From Bacteroidota bacterium (lineage in GTDB: Bacteria > Bacteroidota > Bacteroidia > Chitinophagales > Saprospiraceae), in contig QQUB01000903.1 in NCBI GenBank assembly GCA_008501835.1, positions 1 to 8,371 of the forward strand: DNA of 8,371 nt. The letters run 5' to 3'. Positions 1 to 7,700 of this stretch are shown piece by piece. Below the pieces are notes generated by a model. It searched no databases. It saw only the letters and a list, made by a program, of their open reading frames with translations, and had not been told where the DNA came from. The position numbers and the translations under genes were made by a program. Within the stretch, counting starts at the first letter, position 1. Each line of letters opens with the position of its first letter.

Positions 1-1381
1 TTTTAGGATCAGGTACAACATCAAAGCCATCTCCAAACATCAATTCCTGCCAGTAGGCATTTCTGATACCCTGATCTTTAAGCACATAAGCCGGTCCTGC
101 CCAGGAGCCATTATCCTGCATACCTCCATAGACATTATAAGGGTATTCCATATCCACATTGATGTGGTAAAACTGGGCTACGGGCAGGTTTTCCACAAAT
201 CTCCAGGTCTTTCCACGATCCCGGGTAATATTCAATCCTCCATCATTACCATCGATCATAAAATCCGGGTCATTGGGGTGAATCCACCAGGCATGGTGAT
301 CAGGGTGAACACCTTTTGTTGTATTATAAGCTGGCATCAATTGTTCAAATGAACGACCTCCATCTTCACTCACATTTACATAAGTAAATACAGAATAGAT
401 TCGATTTTCATTAGACGGATCAACAAAAATATCGGAATAATAAAAAGGACGGTTCCCTATTTCCCGTTTATCGTTTACTTTGGTCCACTTCACCCCGCCG
501 TCCTCAGATTTATACAATGCATTTTTCTTTGATTCTATCAGAGCATAAACGATATCCGGATCCGAGGGGGCTATAGCGAGTCCGATTCGACCAAGATCGC
601 CTTTGGGCAATCCATCTTCATGGGTTCTCTCCTGCCAGGTCTGTCCGCCGTCTAAGGTCACATACAAACCTGAACCTGGGCCACCTGAGGTAAAAGTCCA
701 TGGTTTTCTCCTGTGTTCCCACATGGCTGCTATGAGTTTATTAGGGTTGGAAGGATCTACAACGAGGTCAGCACATCCCGTTTTTTCATCCACGAAAAGA
801 ACTTTTTCCCAGGATTTTCCCCCGTCAGTTGTTTTGAACACCCCACGTTCTGGATGTTCCCCCCAGGAAGACCCAATGGCTCCCACAAAAACGATATTCG
901 GATTGTCTCTGTCTACAATTATTCTATGGATGTTCCTGGTTTTCTCCAGTCCCATAAGTGTCCAGGTTTTTCCTCCATCAAGGCTTTTATAAATTCCATA
1001 TCCTCCGGAGACACTATTGCGCGGATTTCCCTCTCCAGTCCCTGCCCATATCACATCAGGGTTATTTTGCTGAATGGCTACTGCTCCGATTGATGCTACC
1101 GCCTCGTTATCAAATATGGGTTCCCATTCCACTCCCCCACTTGCTGATTTCCACAACCCTCCGGAGGCAGTACCTACATAAATTATGTCCGGTTCATCAA
1201 TCACTACATCAATAGCAGTAACACGACCACTCATTCCGGCAGGGCCAATTGCACGGGCTTTCATGGCTTCCAGGCCGGAGATATCGAGTTGGGCAAAAAG
1301 ATTTGAAGAAAACAAAAAAATAAAGGCCAGCAGGCTCCATTGCAGAGTAGAAATAAAGGAATTCTTAAATGGTGATTTCAT
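1..1381 (-). CDS. Secreted BNR/Asp-box repeat protein (sortilin/VPS10-like 'glycosyl hydrolase'), N-terminal part
   Basis: Reading the minus strand from the ATG at 1381 gives 460 uninterrupted codons that run off the left edge, so the C-terminus is missing. The first 30 residues form a Sec signal peptide (basic start, hydrophobic core around LLAFIFLF, likely cleavage after LFA before Q31). Seven Asp-box-like turns follow at about residues 79-86, 133-140 (SLDGGKTW), 184-191 (TTDGGKSW), 242-249 (TLDGGQTW), 292-299, 338-345 and 386-393 (TRDRGKTW). They are spaced as in beta-propellers of the BNR/VPS10 type. Bacteroidota proteins of this kind are usually around 1000 residues and are often labelled glycosyl hydrolase or sortilin-like, but Asp boxes are structural and prove no enzyme activity. 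An in-frame ATG at 1414 would add 11 residues; I prefer 1381 because it gives a normal-length signal peptide. The gene diverges from the lipoprotein gene at 1549. Family sure, function unknown. Confidence 0.9.
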   Translation of the reverse strand, partial: MKSPFKNSFISTLQWSLLAFIFLFSSNLFAQLDISGLEAMKARAIGPAGMSGRVTAIDVVIDEPDIIYVGTASGGLWKSASGGVEWEPIFDNEAVASIGAVAIQQNNPDVIWAGTGEGNPRNSVSGGYGIYKSLDGGKTWTLMGLEKTRNIHRIIVDRDNPNIVFVGAIGSSWGEHPERGVFKTTDGGKSWEKVLFVDEKTGCADLVVDPSNPNKLIAAMWEHRRKPWTFTSGGPGSGLYVTLDGGQTWQERTHEDGLPKGDLGRIGLAIAPSDPDIVYALIESKKNALYKSEDGGVKWTKVNDKREIGNRPFYYSDIFVDPSNENRIYSVFTYVNVSEDGGRSFEQLMPAYNTTKGVHPDHHAWWIHPNDPDFMIDGNDGGLNITRDRGKTWRFVENLPVAQFYHINVDMEYPYNVYGGMQDNGSWAGPAYVLKDQGIRNAYWQELMFGDGFDVVPDPK

Positions 1382-1453
1382 GGAAAAGGTGTTTTGTTTA
1401 AAATTGTTTCGCATAAAAATATCAATTACTTATCATTAGGATGACTTATTTAG

Positions 1454-1461
1454 TAAATTTG
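1454..1461 (+). promoter_or_regulatory. Possible Bacteroidota -7 element for the downstream lipoprotein gene
   Basis: TAAATTTG matches the Bacteroidota -7 consensus TAnnTTTG and lies 87 bases before the ATG at 1549, inside the divergent intergenic region. No TTTG-like -33 element is visible about 20 bases upstream, so the call rests on one short motif and could be chance in AT-rich DNA. Confidence 0.3.
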
Positions 1462-1548
1462 TAAAGTTTAGAAAAGTTCACTTTCCTTACTGAAACTCAC
1501 CTGACCTACCATTAATAACCATTATTTTATCTGAAAAATATCAATAAA

Positions 1549-2397
1549 ATGAATCTGAATTTTCGCTATTCAACACTGGGTGTGTTGTTAATTGTCCTCA
1601 TTATTTCTGCCTGCAAAACGACTGGTGGACTCAGTACCAAAGAAGCACTTTTAAGGTTTCAGCCGACAAAGGGTGACCAATACAAAATGGGCATGCAAAT
1701 GAGCATGATGATGGAGGGCCCTCAGGCCATGACTATGACTATGACCATGGATAACGACCTCAAAGTTAACGGTGTTGACAAAGATGGCTCCTTCTATCTG
1801 GATAATATCCTTAAAAAGATTGGAATGAGCATGAATAACCCTATGATGAACATGAATTATGACTCTTCTAATCCAAACATGGATGATCCTACTTCAGCAG
1901 AAATGCACAAAACGATGGGAGCAATGATCGATAAAAGCATGGTCAGCAAACTAAGTAATCGTGGAGAATTGCTAGAAGCCCCCAATTATGACGAGATCTT
2001 TGGTGACAACCCGGAAATGGCAGGTCAGATTGACCAGATGAATCAGTCGCTGGAATCCACTTTTATCACCTACCCTGAAAATGCAGTTAAAGTTGGTGAT
2101 AGCTGGGATGCAACAAGTGAAATAGCCGGACAGGTGCCGATGACTCAGAATTTCACTTATACCGTTAAGGAAATTACCGCCACCAATGTGATTCTCAGTG
2201 TAAACGGAACCATCGATTTGAGTCCTGAAGCGATGATGTCAGGAAAGGGAGATTTCAATGGTGAAATGACCATCAACCGACTGGACGGAATGGTACAGCT
2301 TTCTACTATGAAGCAAAACCTCAATATGTCGGTAATGGGAATGGACATGAAAACTTCCACTGATATTAATCTGACGATGACTAAACAAGGGAAATAG
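1549..2397 (+). CDS. Methionine-rich lipoprotein, DUF6263-like
   Basis: A 282-residue lipoprotein of unknown function. The N-terminus has a short basic region, a hydrophobic core and the lipobox I19-S20-A21-C22, so C22 should be lipidated. From about residue 34 the pattern (LLRFQPTKGDQYK, then alternating-residue strands, an SNRGELLEAP turn, and PENAVKVGDSW near the middle) resembles the Bacteroidota DUF6263 family, which is predicted to be beta-rich; this assignment is from memory of the family. Methionine is extreme: 34 of 282 residues. Ten lie within residues 47-67, five within 93-102 and several near 260-277, mostly at every second position, which would put them on one face of beta-strands. 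There is no Shine-Dalgarno, only an A-rich stretch (AATAAAATG), normal for the phylum. The gene stands alone between a divergent neighbour and a hairpin at 2438-2477. Its role is unknown; a ligand-binding periplasmic or outer-membrane lipoprotein is possible. Confidence 0.88.
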   Translation: MNLNFRYSTLGVLLIVLIISACKTTGGLSTKEALLRFQPTKGDQYKMGMQMSMMMEGPQAMTMTMTMDNDLKVNGVDKDGSFYLDNILKKIGMSMNNPMMNMNYDSSNPNMDDPTSAEMHKTMGAMIDKSMVSKLSNRGELLEAPNYDEIFGDNPEMAGQIDQMNQSLESTFITYPENAVKVGDSWDATSEIAGQVPMTQNFTYTVKEITATNVILSVNGTIDLSPEAMMSGKGDFNGEMTINRLDGMVQLSTMKQNLNMSVMGMDMKTSTDINLTMTKQGK

Positions 2398-2437
2398 TTG
2401 AATTGAACCTTTTTTTAAAACCTTGTGTTGAATACAT

Positions 2438-2477
2438 AAATGGCGGGACAGAACACCTTGATTTTGTCCCGCTATTT
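2438..2477 (+). terminator. Hairpin, probable terminator of the lipoprotein gene
   Basis: The arms 2438-2450 (AAATGGCGGGACA) and 2465-2477 (TGTCCCGCTATTT) form a 13-bp stem with one G-U pair and a 14-base loop, starting 41 bases after the lipoprotein stop codon. The downstream strand (ATTTGGTTTG) is only moderately U-rich, so it is a less canonical terminator than the one after the tRNA. Confidence 0.6.
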
Positions 2478-2517
2478 GGTTTGTAAAAAAAGATATTAAA
2501 ATAATTCCCCTAAGGGC

Positions 2518-2548
2518 TTTGAAGTTTTTTCAAAAAAGAATAACTTTG
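2518..2548 (+). promoter_or_regulatory. Bacteroidota -33/-7 promoter of the tRNA-Arg gene
   Basis: TTTG at 2518-2521 and TAACTTTG at 2541-2548 are separated by 19 bases. This matches the -33 TTTG and -7 TAnnTTTG elements recognised by the primary sigma factor of Bacteroidota. Transcription would start a few bases after 2548, leaving a leader of about 15-20 bases before the mature tRNA at 2572. Confidence 0.8.
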
Positions 2549-2571
2549 CGCCGCTTTAGAAATAAACATCC

Positions 2572-2645
2572 GGTCTCGTAGCTCAACTGGATAGAGCAGC
2601 TGCCTTCTAAGCAGCAGGTTCCAGGTTCGAGTCCTGGCGGGATCA
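2572..2645 (+). tRNA. tRNA-Arg (anticodon UCU)
   Basis: The 74 bases fold into a complete cloverleaf. The acceptor stem pairs 2572-2578 with 2638-2644 (7 bp with two G-U pairs) and the discriminator is A2645. The D stem pairs GCTC 2581-2584 with GAGC 2594-2597. The anticodon stem pairs GCTGC 2599-2603 with GCAGC 2611-2615 around the loop CTTCTAA, giving anticodon TCT at 2606-2608, which reads AGA and AGG arginine codons. The variable loop has 5 bases, and the T stem CCAGG/CCTGG encloses TTCGAGT. CCA is not encoded, so it must be added by nucleotidyltransferase. The gene has its own promoter and terminator, so it is a single-tRNA transcription unit. Confidence 0.97.
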
Positions 2646-2654
2646 CAGACCCGT

Positions 2655-2690
2655 AACCACAACTTGTTTTCAGGTTGTGGTTTTTTTATT
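2655..2690 (+). terminator. Intrinsic terminator of the tRNA-Arg unit
   Basis: AACCACAACTTG (2655-2666) pairs with CAGGTTGTGGTT (2671-2682) as a 12-bp stem with one G-U pair around a TTTT loop. The T run continues to 2687 and then reads ATT. The structure begins 10 bases after the mature tRNA end and is a textbook Rho-independent terminator on the plus strand. Confidence 0.93.
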
Positions 2691-2824
2691 GTCTTTTCCC
2701 TGGTATTGGTTAAACAAAAAAACAATGCTTCTAACCTTTCAGAAAGAATATCTCTCCAATTTCCTATCTTGCAGCGGTAAAATTTTGACACCCTCCATAT
2801 TGAGTACATTGAAAAACAAATAAA

Positions 2825-3163
2825 ATGAGTAATACCACTCCAGATTGGTCGAAAAATGAATTCCTGGGTTATCTTTTTCAGTATTGCGCCAATGCTGATT
2901 ATGTTGAACAGGAAGAAGAAAAAGCTTTCATTCTTTCAAAAATTGATCAGGATGTTTTGGAGAAAATGCAAAGTGAATTTTCTGCCGATAAGGATTACGA
3001 AAGAGTGCAAAAGATTGTCTCTGCCGTTGAAAAGCACTACCCTTCCGACGCAGGAAAAGAATCCCTTGTAAATGAAATAAAAGCCTTGTTCCTTTCAGAT
3101 GGAAAGTTTGATATCCTGGAGCGCAATATTTTCCTTGGCTTGAAACGACTGTTAAACGGGTAA
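2825..3163 (+). CDS. Small alpha-helical protein, possibly TerB-like
   Basis: A 112-residue acidic soluble protein with no signal peptide or membrane segment. It looks entirely helical: a first helix around NEFLGYLFQYCANADY, an acidic turn EQEEEKAF, then helices with heptad-like hydrophobics to the C-terminal LERNIFLGLKRLL. The arrangement of a helix, then ADYVEQEEEKAFI, then a C-terminal FLSDGKFDILERN recalls the TerB-like helical bundle, in which acidic loops between helices can bind metal. This is a resemblance by eye, not a firm family hit. The start follows an A-rich stretch (AAACAAATAAAATG), normal for the phylum. The MFS transporter begins 31 bases after its stop with no terminator between, so the two may share a transcript. 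The function is unknown. Confidence 0.8.
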   Translation: MSNTTPDWSKNEFLGYLFQYCANADYVEQEEEKAFILSKIDQDVLEKMQSEFSADKDYERVQKIVSAVEKHYPSDAGKESLVNEIKALFLSDGKFDILERNIFLGLKRLLNG

Positions 3164-3194
3164 AACTTAGGATAAACCTACCAAATTCTCCCTG

Positions 3195-4433
3195 ATGCTC
3201 AAAAACAAAAATTCAGCAGAATTTATCATGCTGATGGCATTTATGATGGCCCTTGGCGCTTTTTCTATTGACGCCATTCTACCGGCAATGAAAATCATTG
3301 GGGATAACTATGGTGTTCAGAATCCCAATGATAACCAATTACTCGTTTCCCTGGTTTTTCTTGGCCTGGCCATCGGGCAAATATTCTTCGGACCTTTATC
3401 TGATAGTCTCGGTCGCAAACCAGCCGTATATTACGGGTTTTTGATTTTTATCCTTGGAAGTATTCTTTCCGTATTTGCCACTAGTTTTGAAATTATGCTC
3501 GTCAGCAGGTTTATCCAGGGAGTTGGACTTGGGGCTCCACGAACTATAGGAGTAGCTATGGTCAGGGATCGATTTGTAGGCGACCTGATGGCCAGGGTTA
3601 TGTCTTTCATAATGGTCATTTTCATTTTGGTTCCCATTGTTGCACCTGCAATTGGCCAAGGCATGCTATTTTTAGCCGGATGGAAATCCATTTATCTCAC
3701 ACAAATCGCGGTGGCGCTCATCATATTGGTCTGGTTTTTCTTCAGGCAAGAAGAAACCCTCAAGCCGGAAAATAAAATACCCTTTTCGGTCTTTACTATC
3801 AACAGAGCCGTTTTGGAAATATTTAAAACGAGAACCACGCTTGTCTTCACCCTCATCATCGGATTCATTCAGGGAGCCTTTTTGGTTTATCTCAGTTCTG
3901 CTCAACAAGTCTTTCAATACCAATATGGTTTGGGGGACAAGTTTCCATTGATCTTTGCATTGCTGGCTGCTTCCATAGGTATTGCCTCCCTTGTCAACAG
4001 CAAACTGGTCATGACCTTTGGGATGGAAAAAATGACCTATTGGGCATTGATCGCATTTACAATCATTTCGTGTGGAGCTGCTTTGCTCTTTTTCTTCACA
4101 TCCCTGCAAAATCCTTCCTTTTGGATCTTTATGGGCTTACTGGTTTTTTTGCTATTCAGCACAGGTATTTTGTTTGGGAATCTGAATGCTCTGGCCATGA
4201 AACCGCTTGGTCATATTGCAGGATTAGGTTCAACGGTTGTTGGTTTTGTTTCTACGCTGATTTCAGTCCCATTAGGGATTTGGATCGGTAGATTCATTAT
4301 AGACACAGCTTTCCCCTTGGTTCTTGGTTTTGCCGGCGCAGGCCTTCTCTCCCTTGCCTTGATCTCCTGGTTAAGGGCCCAAAACAAACAAGAACAGTTT
4401 GAATTGGAAATGAGTGTTAAAGAAATAAGTTAA
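3195..4433 (+). CDS. MFS multidrug efflux transporter, Bcr/CflA-like (DHA1)
   Basis: A 412-residue inner-membrane protein with about 12 hydrophobic segments, split by a charged loop around residues 184-213. The features are those of the drug:proton antiporter 1 group. D26 and P30 in TM1 (DAILPAM) match the DxxLP signature of the Bcr/CflA family. Motif A lies at 66-76 (GPLSDSLGRKP), a motif-B-like stretch around R105-FIQG-V110, and the antiporter motif C at about 147-156 (PIVAPAIGQG, close to the PLLAPLLGG seen in Bcr proteins). RQEETLKPE after TM6 matches the ETL segment of the family. It should export small amphipathic molecules or metabolites using the proton gradient; the real substrate cannot be read from sequence. 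Length is normal for the family and the frame is intact. No Shine-Dalgarno precedes the ATG. It may be cotranscribed with the small helical protein upstream. Confidence 0.93.
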   Translation: MLKNKNSAEFIMLMAFMMALGAFSIDAILPAMKIIGDNYGVQNPNDNQLLVSLVFLGLAIGQIFFGPLSDSLGRKPAVYYGFLIFILGSILSVFATSFEIMLVSRFIQGVGLGAPRTIGVAMVRDRFVGDLMARVMSFIMVIFILVPIVAPAIGQGMLFLAGWKSIYLTQIAVALIILVWFFFRQEETLKPENKIPFSVFTINRAVLEIFKTRTTLVFTLIIGFIQGAFLVYLSSAQQVFQYQYGLGDKFPLIFALLAASIGIASLVNSKLVMTFGMEKMTYWALIAFTIISCGAALLFFFTSLQNPSFWIFMGLLVFLLFSTGILFGNLNALAMKPLGHIAGLGSTVVGFVSTLISVPLGIWIGRFIIDTAFPLVLGFAGAGLLSLALISWLRAQNKQEQFELEMSVKEIS

Positions 4434-4730
4434 TACCTTTTCAAGCGTTTTTGAAACCCTCCTGAACCGATAAAACAGGATTCCCTTTCACATAGTTTTA
4501 GGACTAGTAGAATCTTATATGGCCTGCCTGCCAAAATCATTTGGCCATGACTTTCAGGAGAATCCTGTAAAATCAATGGCATTTCTTTGTAACTTACTTT
4601 TCCTAATGATCCCTCGCATAAAATGCATTAATGCAACAAACCAATTAAAAATTTCGTAAATTACATTATCCCTCCTTTGACCTTACTTTTTTATAAGGAA
4701 CAAAATCTTATAGTTTTAAAGCCGTTACCA
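4434..4730. other. Intergenic stretch with short palindromes only
   Basis: Nearly 300 bases between the MFS gene and the VCBS/ASPIC lipoprotein gene, AT-rich and without a credible ORF. Visible structures are weak: TTTCAA/TTGAAA (4439-4456, no T tract after it), GCCAAA/TTTGGC around a 4-base loop (4530-4545), CAGGA/TCCTG around 3 bases (4556-4568) and the palindrome TGCATTAATGCA (4624-4635). It should carry the promoter of the downstream gene, but I find no clear -33/-7 pair. Confidence 0.6.
4624..4635. repeat. Perfect 12-base palindrome upstream of the VCBS/ASPIC gene
   Basis: TGCATTAATGCA is its own reverse complement and sits about 95 bases before the preferred start at 4731, where an operator could lie. 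A nearby GCATAAAATGCA overlaps it and adds further half-sites. No transcription-factor family is recognised, and AT-rich DNA yields such palindromes by chance. Confidence 0.3.
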
Positions 4731-7700
4731 ATGAAATATTCTTATCAGAAGAACACTTTTTCTATCTGCCGGATTAGCCTGTTTATTTTTTCCCTCGTTC
4801 TGTTGCAAGCATGTAATAACTCAACGGAAACCAACAATTCCAGTGAATCTCCTTTGTTTAGTTTGCTGGAAGCCGATGAAAGTGGTATCCATTTTAACAA
4901 TGTATTACAGGAATCTCCAAGCGTAAACACTTATGTTTACTTTAATGCCTACAACGGAGGCGGCGTAGCTATTGGGGATATTAATAATGATAATTTGCCG
5001 GATATTTATTTTACCGGAAGTATGGTAGAAAATAAATTGTATCTGAACAAAGGGAATATGCAGTTTGAGGACATTACCTCCAATGCAGGAGTCGGAGGAA
5101 GAAATGACTGGACTACAGGGGTGACCATGGCAGATGTAAATAATGATGGGTTATTGGACATTTATGTATGCAGAGCATATAATAACAATTTTCCGGAATT
5201 AGCTGCGAATCTGCTCTATATCAACAATGGAGATCTCACCTTCACTGAACAGGCCCAGGCTTACGGAATTGCCGATCAAAGCTGGTCAACACATTCTACT
5301 TTTTTTGATTATGACCTGGATGGAGATCTGGATCTTTATGTATTGAATCACCTTAAGGTAAACACTTTGGACCATGGCTTCAGCCTGGCAAATTTTACGA
5401 ATCCTGTACATGAGCGCAGTGATCATTTTTACAGAAATAATGGTAATGGAACATTCACCGATGTAACGGTTGAAGCAGGAGTTCTTAATTATGGCGTTGG
5501 CCTGGGGGTTGTCTCGGGAGATGTTAACAATGATGGCTGGCCCGATATTTATGTAGCTAATGACAGGCAGGAACCCGATATTCTTTACATCAATAATGGA
5601 GATGGCACATTCGAAAATACCATTCATCAGGCGGTAAGGCATACCTCTTATTCGAGTATGGGCGTTGACCTTTCTGATTTTAATAATGATGGCCAACTCG
5701 ACATGATGGTCTGCGACATGATGGCGCAGAATAATTACCGGCGGAAAACCCAGATGTTTGGTATGAATCCTCAGGATTTTTGGATGATTGTAGCAGACGG
5801 ATATCACTACCAATATATGCGTAATGTTCTCCAGCTTAATAACGGAAACGGAACTTTTAGTGAAATCGGTCAAATGGCCGGAGTAGCAAAAACCGACTGG
5901 AGCTGGGCAACTTTCTTTGCAGATTTTGATAATGACGGGTTAAAGGATCTATTCGTTTCCAATGGGATAAAACGGGATATTGAAGATAATGATTTTAAGA
6001 TAGAGTTAGAAAAAAAGCTCAAGGACGGATATTACGAAGGGAGCATCGAAGAGTTAGTAAATATGATGCCATCCAACCCAATACCCAATAAGATTTTCCG
6101 GAATAACGGCGATCTTACCTTTTCAGATAAATCTTCCGATTTTGGAATCACACAACCTTGTTTCTCAAATGGCGCTGCATATGCCGACCTTGATCTTGAC
6201 GGAGACCTTGACCTTGTGGTTAATAATATCAATTTGACTGCCAGTGTATATGAAAATAATGCTCGTAAGGATCTGGCTAATAATTATCTACAAATTCAAT
6301 TATCGGGAGAAAACGGAAACCTTTTTGCCTTAGGGGCAAAAGTGAGTGTTAAAAGCGGGGACCTCCAACAACACCAGGAATTAACCTTAACACGCGGATT
6401 TAAGTCATCTGTTGAACCAAAAATACACTTTGGACTGGGAAGTCATTCTCAGGTAGATGAAGTAGTCGTAACATGGCCCGATGGAACTCAAAGCAGACTA
6501 AACGATATTGCTGCCAACCAACTCCTCGAAATAGATAAAACCGGGGCTAAAGAAGGTTTACCGGATCCATGGGGGAATAAACACACCCCTTTGTTTACAG
6601 ACATTTCAAAAACGAGTAATGCTGATTTCCAACATTCTGAAAATGAATACGATGATTATTTAAAGGAGAGTTTATTACCTCATAAAACTTCCCAATTTGG
6701 ACCAAAAATTGCTTTGGGAGATGTCGACGGTAATGGATGGGATGATTTTTTCATAGGCGGCGCCAGTGGTCAGGCCGGGGTACTCTATTTGCAAAATGAC
6801 GAATCTGACTTCCGGGAATCATCAGGTCCATGGCAGCGGGATAGAGCATATGAAGATATCGGTGCCTTGTTCTTTGATGCTGATAATGATGAAGACCTTG
6901 ACCTTTATGTTGTCAGTGGTGGCAATGAGTTTGAACAGGACTCCCCTCTTTTACAGGACCGCCTATACGTCAACCTGGGTAATGGCCAATTTGAACGAGC
7001 CACTGATGCCCTGCCGGAAATGCTGACTAGTGGGGGTTGTGTTTCAGCTGCTGACTATGACGGAGATGGAGATTTGGATCTGTTCATCGGAGGACGGCTG
7101 ATACCCGGTCAATATCCTTTTGCCCCCAGAAGTTACCTTTTGCAAAACGATAATGGCAAATTCACAGATGTAACAGCTGAAACAGGTAATGACCTTCTTA
7201 GTCCCGGACTTGTCACTACTGCCTTGTGGACAGATTTTGACAAAGATGAGGATCTTGACCTGATTCTTACAGGAGAATGGATGCCTATCAGTTTTTTCGA
7301 AAACAATAATGGGAACTTCACTAATCAAACCGAAAAATACGGATTTGACCATACAACAGGTTGGTGGAATATAATCATCGAAGAAGACTTTGATGGTGAT
7401 GGTGACATGGATTATGTTGCAGGTAATCTTGGTAAAAACTATAAGTATAAGGCATCCGATTATGAACCTCTGCACATCTATTGCTCGGATTTCGACAAGA
7501 CAGGTACATACGATATTGTACTCGGATATTATGACGATGGAACACTTTTCCCTGTCAGGGGCAGACAATGTTCTTCGGAACAGATGCCTTTCCTAAAGGA
7601 AAAATTCCCTACTTACGATCAGTTTGCCAAAGCCAATATTAACGACATCTATGGAGATGAAGCGTTGGAGAGCGCCCTGCATTATCAGGCAAAACTTTTT

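Noticed and set aside
603..1439. Several plus-strand ORFs of 84-129 codons
   Set aside because: They lie antisense to the continuous minus-strand BNR frame, which has a signal peptide and seven Asp boxes, and their own translations look random.
2765..2772. TATCTTGC as a -7 element for the TerB-like gene
   Set aside because: It is one base short of TATCTTTG and has no TTTG at the right distance upstream.
2510..2809. A 99-codon minus-strand ORF antisense to the tRNA-Arg gene
   Set aside because: Its central peptide (DPARTRTWNLLLRR and onward) is simply the translated complement of a tRNA, a well-known source of false proteins. It also crosses the tRNA promoter and terminator.
3396..4109. Minus-strand ORFs opposite the MFS gene
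   Set aside because: The plus-strand frame has all the expected MFS motifs and membrane segments; the opposite-strand peptides have no recognisable features.
4439..4456. TTTCAA/TTGAAA hairpin just after the MFS gene as a terminator
   Set aside because: The stem has only 6 AT-rich base pairs and no T tract follows it.
4677..4730. N-terminal extension of the VCBS/ASPIC protein from the ATG at 4677
   Set aside because: The added 18 residues would precede an otherwise normal lipoprotein signal peptide starting at 4731, which is the more economical start.
5286..5873. A 195-codon minus-strand ORF and a similar one at 7044-7568, opposite the VCBS gene
   Set aside because: They are long only because the repeated Asp/Asn-rich codons of the FG-GAP motifs give Ile/Val/His codons and few stops on the complement. 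The residue content is that of a shadow frame.
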